Notes: generated by a model not told the origin, from the letters alone. 64,000 nucleotides of DNA from Entoloma clypeatum (GCA_963565915.1 OY751493.1:1984001-2048000); one strand, 5' to 3'; positions 46,274 to 58,592 are shown, counted from the first letter of the stretch. Program-made: numbers and translations.

Positions 46274-47158
46274 ATGGATGATTCTCTCATCCCATCCCTC
46301 TCTGCAGGCCCCGTTGGCTCCCGCTTTATCTCGCAGAATGATCTTGAAGACGCAAAGGCAAAACGTGACGAGCAATGGAGGGCTGCCTATGCACGGCTTG
46401 GCCAGGAACCCCCTCCTCAACAGCAGGAAGATTCATATGACGGCCGGAGTCTCGCTGAAGTGAGTACTGACAGAGGATCTGCATTGGCAAACGTGTATTG
46501 ACTTCCCACCATTGGTTTTCACCATGTTATGAAATAGAAACTCGCCGCTAACAAGGCAAACACATCCTACCTGGGTCACTTTTTTTAACCCATACTCAGC
46601 TTTTTGCAGATAGCAAAACAAGAGGAATGGGAAGAAAAGACGAAGCTAGGTACGGCAGTTTTTCTGGAGCGTTTCCCAGCATTCTTTTCTCATTCGACTC
46701 GTCAGCCAACCAGTTTCGTGCGCTAGAAGAGGACGAGATTATGTTTCTCGATTCCCTTCGGGAACGCCAGGAAGAAGAGGAACGGCAGCGGAAGGAGAAA
46801 GACGGAGAGGAAGTTAAGGGATTCAAAGAGTGTGCCCCATCAATATTTCCATTCCCCATGCCATAATAACAATCTGCTTATAGAGCTGTTGCTGCCCGAA
46901 TCAATGCAGTTAACAATGCACCGCCTCTCGTCTCCAGCTCGCTAGCAAAAACTCCGGTACTCACGAAGCTAGACCATTCATCCATCGGGAAAAAGGACGC
47001 CAAAAGGATTTTGAAGGGTGTTGTGGTCAAGAAAAAGGCCAAAACGGACATTACGGCCAAAGTTCCCGCGTCAGAGATGAAATCACAAGAAGCAAAGGAT
47101 AAAGCACAAGATCGTGCTGCTCAACCGGAAAGAAAGCGGCAAAAAATATCACAATAGC
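46274..47158 (+). CDS. NIP30/FAM192A (PSME3-interacting) domain protein
   Basis: The N-terminal domain reads SRFISQNDLEDAKAKRDEQW, then YDGRSLAE(KLAANKIAKQEEWEEK), NQFRALEEDEIMFLDSLRER; the last block is the hallmark of the family. In animals this protein binds the proteasome activator PA28-gamma and coilin in the nucleus; fungal function is little known. The rest is Lys/Ala-rich and ends with a basic nuclear-type tail (RKRQKISQ). Four exons. Divergent from the SRF1-like gene, 128 bp apart. Confidence 0.8.
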
Positions 47159-47272
47159 AGTCGAGCGACACCGATAATAACGGAGAAATAAAAGATCTTT
47201 GGTAGCCCTTCAGATACAAATTTGAATTTCATGATAAGATATTCGCGATTGGCAAACCACAAGGCCAGTGTT

Positions 47273-48907
47273 TCACACCTTGGGGATTGGTGTCCATCGA
47301 ACGTGGTTCAAATCTATTTCCTTTCCCTGCGCACTTGGCCATCGGGTGGAGCGTTCCATAGCCTCGGCTCGTCTTGTTGCTGCAGCCCCCATGGTCGTAC
47401 GGTCCAATAGTCGTCTAGCTGCTGGCGTCAGATTGCCTGCTGCATCTGACCGCCGGGGCGTCCATGATGGTGGTTGCATTTCTCCTTTCTTCCCTATTCT
47501 TCCACTTGGCGTCTTGAATTGGCCGATGCCAGGGGTGAGTCCAAGCAAGCCCGCTTTGGCGCGCAGACTTTTTGACGCCTTGTTTGAGAGCTTTTGAGAT
47601 ATGATTTCTCGATGCGAGATAGCAGGCAAGTGGAATGATGTTGCATCACGTCCGTCGTTTGGATCATCGAGTTGGGATACAATGCGCGGCGTCGCGTTAA
47701 GTGTCCCCCACGTCATTAATTGGTTTACTGCCGCTGGGCCCAATTCCGACGCGGTCGGAGAAGGGAGGTTGGGTATTAAAGAAAAGTTGTTCCTACTAGT
47801 GGGAGACCTAGGTTGATCTAGAGATAAAGCAGAAGGTAAGTACATAGTTTGTTGACTGAGTAAAGCATGATACAAGGTGTGCCATTAATTGCTGCCCCAA
47901 TCCGACTTCTAGTCGGACTAGGCGGGGAAAATTGGCCTCGAGATGCTGAAGACGAATGGTTGTCCTCGTCAAATCGCGTGTTATCAAACCTGATAACCTT
48001 TGGATCTTCTGAAGCCTCCGTGAGATTGACCAGATGATGAGGTGAAACATCGGCATCGGGAGTAAACATTAAAGAATTCCGGGCCTGGGAAGCAATTGTG
48101 GCGTGAATAGTCAAGTGAATTTTCGCTTCATACCTTGAATCTCCATTCATCAACTCCAGCTGACCGAGAATCTTTCCTAGTAGCCATTACATCGACCTCG
48201 CTGGCCTCTACTGCATGGGACAAAACAAGATCTTTCTTGTTTAATGAATTTGCACTTTCGTCCTCGTGCTTCACTTCCTCGACCTCTGCTTCCGTGTCGT
48301 CTGTCACAAGTTCCACTGTCGTGGGAGCTTCGATGGCGAACCTTTCTTTTACTCCTGTAACGGGAGGTGCCTCTATCAGCATCTGTTCTCTGGCCGATAC
48401 CATCCTATTCCGCTGTGTTTCAACCCGTTTCTGAGCATCCCAGGCCCATGCCCACTTCTCCCGCCGCGTCAGGTTCTCGCTCTCCATTATACGCGTAAAA
48501 CTTGAATTATCTTCTGATGTATAACGCGCCTGGAACGCGTCTAGGCCAAGTTCTGTGTTGGTCCTTGAACGCTTTTTTGGCGCCTGTCCATGAGAGGCAT
48601 GGCGAGGGGTATCGAACGGTTCAGGTTCGTATGGGGTATGTGAAACGGTCTGGCGAGAAGTGTGACAGGCAGAAGAGCGGCTAAAAGGGGTTCCGATTTG
48701 TTCAAGACGGTGGACAGAGGCGCCAATGAGACGGGGGTTTTGGGAGTGGAGGGCATCGAGATACTCGTTGGTGGCATCGAGGCGAGCAAGAGATGGGAAA
48801 AAGTCGCGTGCTATGATATGGGACAGGGCAGAAGTATACTCGTCTTCCTCGAGGACAAGTTGGCGGTCGAGGGACCGTTCGGGGTGTGTTGTTGTTTCAC
48901 TCGTCAT
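47273..48907 (-). CDS. ESS2/DGCR14 splicing-associated protein
   Basis: The start LVLEEDEYTSALSHIIARDF then FPSLARL is the signature block of ESS-2, a late spliceosome (C complex) component. Further conserved pieces: TLGLDAFQARYTSEDNSSFT (spliced context ELGLDAFQARYTSED), NSLMFTPDADV, MTWGTLNATPRIV, and the C-terminal L(T)PAARRLLDRTTMG with ALARATRR-like helix AAATRRAEAMERS. Three exons, about 520 aa. The first ATG in frame is 48907. Nuclear. Its 3' end is convergent with the NIP30 gene (114 bp). Confidence 0.88.
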
Positions 48908-49004
48908 GGGCGGTTGCAGATAATCCACTTACATAACATTTCTAAAATACAAATAATATGAATAAGGGTGTGTATTAGTTGGTCATCAAAGCCATCCCTT
49001 CATC

Positions 49005-51181
49005 TCAAGCTGCCTGCGTAGACGTGCTTTTCAAGCTCGTATGTATGTTATCTGTGCTCTTGCGTCCGGAGCCGCTAGGTCGCCCGATGCGACTTCGGCC
49101 AAGCACAGATGTCCCGTTGTTGGAGGCGGACAATTTGCCCTGTGGTCGTATGGTTATATTTGAATGGAGACTAGGCAACTGAGGAAGTGCTCTAGTGGTG
49201 TCGACGCCGTATTTCAAACCCGATAAAGGTGTGCTTGTGGCTGGTCGAGAAGGCGGGGGCATGTGCGTTGGATCCTCGTGAGGGCTGCCAGACCCGAGGG
49301 ATGAGCGTTTCTGTTGACAGTAGGAATTATTGGGACCAGTGGAGCGTTTGAAACCACTTATCCCGCCGTCAGAACAATAGGAAAGCATGCTGCCGGAGGG
49401 CAGAGGTAAATATGTCGGTGTAGCAGGGCGAGATATGGGGGTTGGTATAGAGCTCGAAGTGGCAGTATTCAGGCTGCCCGCAGACAAACGCGACTGCGGT
49501 CGACGTACCCCTTGACTCGCGACGCTTTGATGCAGTGAATCATGCTTACCATAACTTGAAGACGGCGACACTATAGATGTGACAGTCGCTGAACGGGGAG
49601 CGCTGGATCCCCGCGATGGACTCGAAATGCTTCGTCTTTCCCGGCCCTTGTCTTTTGGCGGTGACGGCGAATCCTCCAAGATCAATACCCAACCTGAGGA
49701 ATCCCCTCGCGATTCCTTCTGCTTCTTTTCTAGCCCACCATCGTTACTGCGCCGGGAATCACCACTCCGCCGTTGAGCAAGACTTTCCCAGCTGGTTTTT
49801 GCTGTCGATCCTCTGCTGGAAGATGAGGATGAAGAGGAGATGCCTGGGATTCCTGTTGTGCTAGATGTCGCTGGTGAATTGGTACTTTTGCCAGTTATGC
49901 TTCCCATACGCAGTCTCGGTACACGAGTGTGGATCTTCTGTTCTAGGTTCCGGACCCGCGCGCGCATCTCCGATACCATTTGAACACCCTTATTCTTTGA
50001 AAGTGTACCTGAGGTGGTACTTGACGCGGTAGCTGCAAGACGTGGTGAAACAGGTTGCTGTTTCGCAAGGGACCGTACGACTGAAATGCGGGAGTTGGTC
50101 GTCGAAGGACTCTGGATGGATGGCAGGGTACTTGACCGAAGTAATCTGGAGTTAATGACGGGTCTGGCTTCGCTGGCCCGATTCTCCACCGGCTGCAAAG
50201 ATGCCGGTGAACCTGCGAAGGCAGGTTCCCTCGAGCTTGAGGTACCACTTGAAAGCAAGCCTTCCATGCTTGGGGAAAGGTCATCAAGCTGAAGGTTGGG
50301 TGGAGGGGGCGTGGTGAGAAGATCATCTTCCGAAGGCAGAGGAATGGGGGGGAAATGGGAAAGATGGGCATCAGATGATACTTCGGGACTTGGAGACTTG
50401 TAGCGAGAAATCTCAAGTTGATCTTTGAGAATGGAAATTTCCACCATAGCATCTAGAAAGGGATCTTAGGGTCCGTCAAGGCCAAGACAAGTGGTATACC
50501 TCTGAGCTCGTCTCGAAGTCTCTGCGATTCCTCTTCAAGGGTAGCCTTCTCTAGCAGCTCGTGTTCGAGTAGTATTTTTTCCTCCAATGCCCGAGAGTAT
50601 TTGGCTTCCATGTCTGCTAAACTGGATGAAACAGCCCGTTCATTCCTCTCCAGATCATCGTTTCCCATCTCGAGATCACGGAGCTGAACTTTAAGATGTT
50701 GGTGTTCTTGGCGCAGGGTGTCAAGCTCTCGTTGAAGAGATGTTGTTGTCGTGTTATGGTTGGTTTGCAATGACATAAATCGAGTCTGTCGGAAAGTCCA
50801 TCGGTCTGACAGGAAGGACGGAGAAATGCAAGACATACCTTCCAATCCTCACGCTCTGATTCAGCACGCGCTATCTTGACCTTTAATTCCTGTTGAGCCT
50901 TTTCAGTTCGTTGTAGCTCATTTTCCAGCTCTGCTTCGAGTTCCTTGCTTGCATGGTGGAAATCGTCAAGTTCGGCGCGGGTCTCCGCCAACATATCGGC
51001 CACCTTACAATAGAAATGTTGACGGCTTGATCATCGAAGAAGAATATATAGATTACCTCGATGTACTTTGAGCGCCAGTTGGTAGATGACGATGAATAAC
51101 TGTACGATACGATGAATGAGGAGCTGAGTACTTGGGATATGGCATAAACAGGCACTCTATCTGGCTGTCGTCAATGGACAT
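49005..51181 (-). CDS. NudE-like dynein regulator (NDE1 homologue)
   Basis: N-terminus spliced as MSIDDSQID/YSSSSTNWRSKYIE/VADMLAETRAELDDFHHASK; then ELEAELENELQRTEKAQQEL, SLQRELDTLRQEHQHLKVQL and KYSRALEEKILLEHELLEKA, a continuous coiled coil with the NUDE-domain pattern. It binds Lis1/NudF and dynein and serves nuclear migration. The C-terminal 470 residues are Ser/Pro-rich and disordered, except for a short helix MRARVRNLEQKIHTRVPRL, seen in fungal NudE proteins. The start 51181 and the second exon were chosen because a 56-nt intron (GTGCCT...TACAG) joins them in frame. Confidence 0.87.
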
Positions 51182-51277
51182 TTGGCGGTCCGCTTGCATT
51201 GAGGTGAGTTCCAGCATGGGGAAGGCTCAAGTGAAGGACTTTTGAGGGAACCGTACTTGCAGCGGATAACTCATAGA

Positions 51278-52027
51278 TTACATAAGAGGCACATGCGACA
51301 CTACTATATCGGCCTCAGGCTTTGCACATTTGCGCTTTTCAACCTTGCCTGTTTTTGGACATCGCATCTCTTGCCATGAAACGGGTACCATCGTTGAGCC
51401 TACGAGCGCCCGTCAACACCCTCGATAGCAAGTATCTGATGCTGGACAAAGGTCACCTGCTTCGCTTGTCGCGAAAATCACGCCCAAATCATTCCTCGCT
51501 GTTGTGATGAAATAACTTCGGGCATCACCCAATGATATCTCCTTTACTTCTAAGCAACCGCCCCCAGAGACTTGAGCAACACTCACCACAAGGCCCCGGA
51601 CAACGTCGCCGCCTCTGAAGCACTCTCCAATCTTGACCCTGTCCTTCTCGGTTGCACGTACGTCCTGCGTGCGGATAACGCCAGTGAACTCTTCCCCTGG
51701 AGGAAGCGGAATCCCGTCAACGACGGTGATGGAAAGCACAGCTTGCAATGGGGATAGGCGTGTGATGGAGCCCAATACTATGGAATTGGGGGTGGGAGGG
51801 TGAGACCGGACGCGCGAAATGGCCAAGGTCTGTGACCGGGATAACGCCGATCATCTAACCTGGATGTAGATGGCAAGGAAAAAACCACCAACTGCATGCT
51901 CATGGCGAGGAACGCCGACAAGACTGGCTCTGACCTGAGCATCCCTGGTGAACACGCCTGGCCCGAGCTGGGGAGTCGGGCCTCGAGCGACAGAGATGGG
52001 CTGTCCTGGCAGTACGAGATCAGACAT
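51278..52027 (-). CDS. CSL4: Exosome cap subunit CSL4
   Basis: [20 protein letters not shown] is the N-terminal domain. The S1 domain follows: [40 protein letters not shown] then [37 protein letters not shown] then IFATSEAG. A 57-nt intron leads to [20 protein letters not shown] then KRKCAKP, the zinc-ribbon end typical of CSL4, and a short extra tail ending HVPLM. Cap subunit of the 3'-5' RNA exosome in nucleus and cytoplasm. It lies 96 bp upstream of NudE on the same strand and shares a promoter with the PDH E2 gene. Confidence 0.9.
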
Positions 52028-52148
52028 CGCACGTGCACGTGACCGGCGCGACCCGGGGAAGGTTTGGTGCTATTTGGACTCAATATCCTTCCCCAAAACA
52101 CAAAACCCGCCAGCTCTTCAACCGAGAGCTCCAGTATCCCTCCTCCCA
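52028..52148. promoter_or_regulatory. Divergent promoter CSL4 / PDH E2 with two abutting CACGTG
   Basis: A 121-bp gap. CACGTG occurs at 52030-52035 and immediately again at 52036-52041, 3-14 bp from the CSL4 ATG. The second is in the same GCACGTGAC context as at 915-923. Confidence 0.5.
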
Positions 52149-53761
52149 ATGGCTTCCGTCGTCGCTGCTCGCATCTTCACGCGCCGTAAGCTTTTCTTCC
52201 AGGAGCACCCCTCTGTCTTTCTCATTCTGATCCATAGATTTCCATGTGTCTGCGCGTCGGAATGCCCTCTCACGGTTCAACATGCCAGCTATGAGTCCGA
52301 CAATGTCCGAAGGTGGAATAGCATCATGGAAAAAGAAGGAGGGTGAATCATTCGCGACTGGTGACGTCCTCCTGGAGATTGTAGGACACATGCATACATT
52401 TCCTTGCTGGAGCTCATGCACGTCCATCATTTAGGAAACGGATAAAGCCACCATTGATGTGGAGGCTCAGGACGATGGTGTTCTCGCCAAGATCATCGTA
52501 TGACTTCAAAAAGCCACACCCATACTCTGTTCTTACGTTGCACCCTAGGCTCCCGACGGTGCAAAGAACATCCAAGTTGGTGCTGTCATCGCCATTGTCG
52601 GCGAAGAAGGGGACGATATCTCAGGCGCCGCTGACTTGGCGAGCCAGGCCACCTCCGAGACACCTTCCCCACAACAGAAGACTCCCGACGATCCAAAATC
52701 TGCAGAACCTTCGCAACCCGAACCCACATCGTCCCAACCGAATCCTCAGCAGGCACCATCAGTACCAGAGCTCCCAAGAGGCGAACGCATCTTTGCGTCT
52801 CCCATTGCAAAGAAAATTGCTCTAGAACGCGGCATACCACTCGCACAAGTCAGGGGTACAGGTCCATCAGGTCGTATCATTCGTTCGGATGTCGAGAATT
52901 ACTCAACTCCTCCTTTGACCACCATGGCCAGAGCTCCTCAGCCCCCGACTGAACAATCGCCCGAATACTCTGATACCCCGGTATCGGCCATGCGTCGCAC
53001 CATCGCAGCCCGCTTGTCACAATCGAAGCAGGAGGTGCCTCATTATTATCTGACTGTGGATGTTAATATGGACAAGGTCTTGAAACTAAGGGAGGTCTTC
53101 AACAAGACTCTCACCGATAAAGACACAGTTGCCAAGCTCAGCGTGAATGACTTCATTGTCAAAGCGGTTGCATGTGCATTGGCAGATGTCCCGGAAGCCA
53201 ATTCGGCGTGGTTGGGTGAGGTCATTAGAACGTGAGTCACTTGGTATCACATCATATCCCGCTTTGACTACAGCTTTTTTAGATACAAGAAAGCCGACAT
53301 CTCCATGGCCGTCGCGACTCCATCCGGCCTGATTACACCCATTATCAAGGATGTTGGTTCAAAGGGATTAGCAACGATTTCGGCTGAAGCAAAAGCCCTT
53401 GCCAAAAAGGCTCGAGACGGTAAACTGGCTCCTGCAGAATACCAGGTAAGCTATTCAGCTGGCTCGCTCTCCTTGCTTATCTATTTTCCAGGGCGGCACC
53501 TTTACCATTTCCAACCTTGGAATGTTTGATATCTCCCATTTCACGGCCATCATAAACCCACCCCAATCCTGTATCCTGGCCGTAGGATCAACTCAACCTA
53601 CGCTGATACCAGCCCCTGAGGAGGAGCGGGGATTCAAGACAACACAGGTTATGAAAGTCACTTTGAGCTCTGACCACAGAACAGTGGATGGGGCTGTAGG
53701 TGCGCGGTGGTTGTCAGCATTCAAGAGCTATTTGGAGAACCCATTGACGTTCATGCTGTGA
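52149..53761 (+). CDS. LAT1: Dihydrolipoamide acetyltransferase, E2 of pyruvate dehydrogenase
   Basis: Mitochondrial E2: moves acetyl from E1 to CoA on a lipoyl arm. The short first exon ([12 protein letters not shown]) is presequence-like. Lipoyl domain: [20 protein letters not shown], then [20 protein letters not shown], with the lipoylated Lys in ETDKATID. A Pro/Glu-rich linker is followed by the E3-binding domain ([20 protein letters not shown] then [14 protein letters not shown]) and the catalytic domain ([83 protein letters not shown] with active-site HxxxDG). One lipoyl domain, as in yeast Lat1. About 455 aa. Confidence 0.95.
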
Positions 53762-53818
53762 GATAATCAATAGAATGTCTTATATAATTCAGTAATACAT
53801 TGTCTCAATCACGATCTC

Positions 53819-55269
53819 ATGTATCCCGAGGCTCTCCTACAAATTTCAGGTAAGGAGCACTTATCTCGAGCCATGAAACATATTCTTTCAGACATAGAGC
53901 GACCGTATCTCGCACTGGGGCTTGAAGGTTCCGCCAATAAATTCGGCGCAGGCATTATCAAACATGCTGAAGATGGATCAACTTCCGTCTTATCCAACAT
54001 CAGGCACACATACATTACTCCTCCAGGGGAAGGTTTCCAACCAAGAGATACAGCGCTTCACCATCGTGAATGGGCATTAAAGATCGTTCGGAAATGCTTG
54101 GCAGAGGCAGGCCTTTCGATCCATCACATGGATTGCATCTGCTTCACAAAAGGTACGTGGACAGTGATTCATCCTTCACCTTCGTTCTCAGTCAACATCT
54201 GGACCGAAGGCCCTGGAATGGGGGCTCCCCTTCAATCTGTTGCACTCGTTGCTCGAATGCTGTCCCTTTTGTTCAAAAAGCCTCTTGTCGCTGTCAACCA
54301 TTGTGTTGGCCGTGAGTCTTCTCGTCAGGTTATATCTTCTAGTTCATCATTCAGCCATGCAGACATAGAGATGGGCCGCGAGATCACAAAGGCCCAAAAT
54401 CCTGTGGTGCTCTATGTTTCAGGCGGAAATACACAAGTCATCGCATACTCTCGACAGCGCTACCGCATCTTTGGGGAAACCTTGGACATCGCAGTCGGAA
54501 ATTGTTTGGATCGTTTCGCAAGGGTAATAGATCTTAGCAATGACCCAAGTCCAGGATACAACATCGAACAAGAGGCGAAAAGGTATGGTCATTTTTTAGA
54601 CAAAGGTAGACTTCCGCAGACATCTGTAGGGGGAAGCGGCTTTTGCCCCTTCCATACGCTACGAAAGGGATGGACATCAGTTTATCGGGTATTTTAACAT
54701 CCGTCGAAGTCTACACATTGGATAAGCGATTCCGTTCCGATGGACAAAACTTCGGCCCAAAGTATGAAGATATCTTCACACCTGCAGATCTCTGTTTTTC
54801 CCTACAAGAGACCATATTTTCCATGCTCGTGGAAATAACAGAGCGTGCCATGGCACATATTGGCAGCAAAGAAGTTCTGATTGTCGGTGGGGTAGGTTGT
54901 GAGTGCTGCTTCATTGCTATCACTGTTCTGGAGTTACTCTTATTGTTCGAGGCAACGAGCGGCTTCAAGAAATGATGGGCATCATGGCAACGGAGCGTGG
55001 CGGGCGAGTCTTTGCGACAGATGAGAGGTATCGTTTATTGACATGTTATATATATCTTTCGACTGCTTGCTAATTGCCTGTCAGGTTCTGTATTGACAAT
55101 GGAATCATGATCGCGCAAGCAGGTCTTCTCAGCTTTCGAATGGGATATCTGACAGCGTTGAAAGAGAGTACATGCACACAAAGGTAATTATGATGTGATT
55201 TGTTGTCGCCAAACTGAATCATTTGGTCAGGTTCCGAACTGATGAAGTTCATGTTGCATGGCGTGCATG
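53819..55269 (+). CDS. KAE1: KAE1, catalytic subunit of the KEOPS tRNA t6A complex
   Basis: ATP-dependent threonylcarbamoyl transfer to A37 of ANN-decoding tRNAs. [60 protein letters not shown], then AVNHCVG joined to HIEMGREIT, restoring the metal-binding H-x3-H across an intron. [40 protein letters not shown] and [18 protein letters not shown] follow, then [20 protein letters not shown]. The end [13 protein letters not shown] is the usual C-terminus. ATG 53819 is in frame, but family members start nearer PYLALG, so ATG 53873 is as likely. Confidence 0.92.
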
Positions 55270-55278
55270 ATGCTAGAG

Positions 55279-56362
55279 TCATCCTACGGTATCAACGCTC
55301 GCCGCAACCAATTTCCAACCTTCCGGATCTGTGATTTTCATTTCTTCTCCCAACTGGTCAAATTGATCCCACCACCACCTGTTCGCAACCCCAAGTCTGT
55401 CTTCCAACTCTGGTGGCATAGACCTAGATTGCCAGGGTTTGTCGGGAAGAATGTAATGGAGGCAGCGCACTTCATCATCATCCCACATGGCAGGATGAAC
55501 GTAACGGAGTGTCCTGAGAGCGTTATAGTACCAAGCAATCGGTTTCCACTTCCCCTTGAAAAAAATGGTGAGTAGATCTTGGTCAGGGAAGGTAAACTCC
55601 GCGATTTTGTCATATGTAGAAAGAAAGTAAACGATGGATTCTGAGATAGTCTCGGAGGGATTGATAACGACAGTGCCAGAGTTCAGTTGGCTATATGGGC
55701 GGGGAGTGGCGTCATCAGCCGGTGGAGGTAATGCCAAAGGATGAGCTACGGCAGTATGAGCGCAATTCGCCGGAATCCTGTTTTACCCTGATATTAAGAT
55801 TGTTCGAGAACATGAAAGTCGGCTCACCAGTCCAAAGGATAATGCTCCAGTTTGCGTGGGTTGCAAGCACAGACATGGGCTGCGGCAATTTGGTCGTTTT
55901 CGAGGTCCAGGCTCATCAATTCGTCCATATTTTTTCTGATGATCATATCGCAATCAAGGAGGACAATTCGCTGCGTGACACCTGATCAGGACTCGATGCC
56001 CTGTGGTGAGATTCAATGCTCACGTCGTATTCAACCAGGTCGAATGCTCTGTGTGTAAGGTCAGCTCAGGACGTTACATTGGCAAATAAAGACGACCTCA
56101 GCTTGGTCCATGTATCTGCAAATCTCGCATCATGTGAGGCGAGAGTGTGGATGCCCTGTTTGGGCTGGAGCGTTTCGACCTCACGCGTTGATATTCCACG
56201 CCTTTGAAGGACGTTGCGAGCGTCCTTTGGCAAAGAAGAAGTTATCATCACAACCAATGGATAGCTGGATTTGGCAGCCCGCAATCCATGGTCGAGAACA
56301 AGAGTCCCGGGCAGATAAGAGGTTTTTGTGAGCAATGTGACGTAGGCAGCTTTAGTGCTCAT
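55279..56362 (-). CDS. Family 8 glycosyltransferase (glycogenin/galactinol synthase type)
   Basis: MSTKAAYVTLLTKTSYLPGT then LVLDHGLRAAKSSYPLVVMI is the N-terminal Rossmann half; RRGISTREVETLQPK follows. The minus strand around 55970-55900 encodes a DCDMI-type DxD motif and NMDELMSLDLENDQIAAAHV. The last exon (55737-55279) has YSQLNSGTVVINPSETISES, TFPDQDLLTIFFKGKWKPIA and WYYNALRTLRYVHPAMW, with the D-Q-D and the H-P-A-W patterns of GT8. It probably makes a sugar-transfer product in the cytosol or Golgi; donor and acceptor are unknown. Convergent with KAE1, 9 bp between stops. Confidence 0.85.
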
Positions 56363-56529
56363 GGTTGTAAGAGAGGAAGATCGTTTGCATCACTGTTTGC
56401 CAATGTCAAGAAACCCATGATAGAAAGCACAAGAGAAGATATTCAGCTCTGCAATTTCTAAAACATTGTGATTCTTAAACTAATGTTATAGTGATAACAA
56501 GTGAAGAGCATAATGCAATGCTGAGATGT

Positions 56530-56897
56530 TCAACGCAGACGGCTTGCAAGGAAGTAAATTCACGACGAAAAATTACTGCAGGGAATACAGGCGGCGTACC
56601 GTGCTTCGCGCTCACTCTCGAGGAGAGCAAGAATATCTTCCTCCCGTACTGGACCCTTCACATTGCGGATGATTGTCCGCGAGGTATCGTCCATAAATTC
56701 GACGCGGACTTGTGTCACACCTCCTCGCGATCCGGTTCGTCCTAAAACCTGCATGAGCCCAAGAGGTGAGGTAGAGATTACGACGTCTGGTTTGATGTGA
56801 CCTTGATGACTTTCGCGAGCTTTACAGAAGTTTTTGAGGAGTCCTAGATTGTATATCAGTTGGCTTTCCGAGAGGCATCATCGACTGATATCACCAT
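56530..56897 (-). CDS. RPS28: 40S ribosomal protein S28 (eS28)
   Basis: Only visible after splicing. The first coding exon is just ATG (56897-56895), followed by a 51-nt intron (GTGATA...CTAG). Next come [14 protein letters not shown], an intron, [20 protein letters not shown] then [20 protein letters not shown] and [10 protein letters not shown], an intron, and a last 13-nt exon CCGTCTGCGTTGA (RLR stop). The result is a full-length eS28 of normal size (about 70 aa) ending ESEREARRLR. Small, highly expressed ribosomal protein genes in basidiomycetes often have an intron directly after ATG. Confidence 0.95.
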
Positions 56898-57026
56898 TCT
56901 GTTGAAGTGTAAACCGACGAGTCACTTTTGTGTTGATTGGTGTAGAAAAGAAGGTTTGTTAAACTAGAATTCAATCGCCGCTCGGAGGTTGCCCACTAGA
57001 CTACATACAAGTCTCTACAAAGATTG

Positions 57027-58480
57027 TTAGACTTTGGGAGGTGGAGGTACATTGGTGTTTGACGAAACAAAACTATGCGACACGCCGGACTGTGCTCTCC
57101 TTCTGCTTCCTTTCCCGCGGAGCACATTTTCGATGTAGAACTCGCCAGCCTAGAGAATTGGTTCAGGGATTCGAAACGTTCTCAATTCGTGTCTCACCTT
57201 GTAACTGCTTCGGACAAGAGGGCCACTGGCCACGTATAAGAACCCAAGGTCTTCTGCCACTTTCTTCCAGGTATCAAATTCGCTAGGATCGACATAGCGA
57301 TCGACCTTCATGTGTCGTTTCGTGGGCCTCATGTACTGGCCAAATGTCACGACATCAACATCGATTCGACGGAGTTCTATAAAGACATGGATCAGGTTGA
57401 TGATGTATCGGAACCCAGTCCCGACCTTTCAAAGCCGCCATCACTTGCTCAGTTGTCTCGCCAACCCCAAGCATCATGCTTGTCTTGGTAACACGCACAC
57501 CTTCTTTCTTCGCATGCTCCAATACTTCCAGGCTTTGTCTGAACGTCGCCCGACGGTCGCGCACATAAGGTGTAAGTTCTTCTACCGTTTCGATGTTATG
57601 AGCGTAGACATCCAGGCCAGATCGAGCAACCGTTGACACATGCTCCAGAGTACCAGCGAAATCACCTGTGAGCGCTTCCACCAGTATCTGCGGTGCTCTA
57701 TATTGTGTTTCTGTCATATTTCTCGTACTCGGCAAAGCCCTGCTCACTTCTGTTTGATTTTTCGGATGGTTTCTGCAAAATGATATGCCCCTCCATCCAC
57801 AAGATCTTTCAAAGGTTCTATGTGAGTTCCCAAGACGGCCATAAATTCTCATACCATCGCGATCGACGCTGGTCAAGACGATGTAACCAAGACCCCAGCG
57901 GCTTATCGCTTCGGCAGTGTTCTCTGGCTCATGCGGGTCCAGGGGCGGTGGTGTCCGCGAAGTCTTTACGGAGCAGAACCTGCATCCGCGAGTACATGTA
58001 TCACCCATCAACTAACAGAAAAGGGATGATGTCAAATAGCACGTTTTGGATAATGCACCTTACCATGATTGTCGCAGTCGCAGCACTCGGTCCCTCTGCA
58101 TCTTCCTTTCCGCCCCAACAGTCCCCTATATTGGGACACCGAGCTTCTTCACACACTGTATTCAGATTGAGGCCGCGCAAGTCCTTCTTTATCTTGTTAA
58201 ACGAAGCACCGGAAGGAATACTAGTTTTAAGGTAAGAGGGGAGCCGAGGGCTCATTGACAGGGTATGAGCACACGGACATATATTGAGTAAGGGCATTTA
58301 CCCGTGAGTGTTCCCAAGCAACACTCTATCGCGCTCCGTTCCATCAAGAAAATCATCGAAAGAAGGACCTTTGGCAAGGGCCCCTCGGAATGACTGTTTA
58401 GGAACTGAGGAACCAGAAGCTGTGGCTAGACATCGCACATGGCCCGGTGTAAATGTTCGAATTGCGCGAATGCCAGCCAT
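57027..58480 (-). CDS. LIP5: Lipoyl synthase, mitochondrial
   Basis: Radical-SAM enzyme inserting two sulfurs into octanoyl chains on lipoyl domains. [20 protein letters not shown] is presequence-like. Auxiliary cluster: [15 protein letters not shown]; radical-SAM cluster: [15 protein letters not shown]; then [20 protein letters not shown] joined to [20 protein letters not shown] and [72 protein letters not shown], and the [13 protein letters not shown] end with the RSSY serine ligand. After that a Pro-rich tail ends at 57027. ATG 58480 chosen; a longer frame upstream has no ATG of presequence character. Confidence 0.95.
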
Positions 58481-58592
58481 AGAGACACGGAGGAAAGTAA
58501 GAACTTGGTAGTATTTGCTTCTATTGACGATAATTGGTGCATTACTGTAAACTTTTTCCAAGTCGTCTCAGACGTTAACTTGGAGTTAACCA

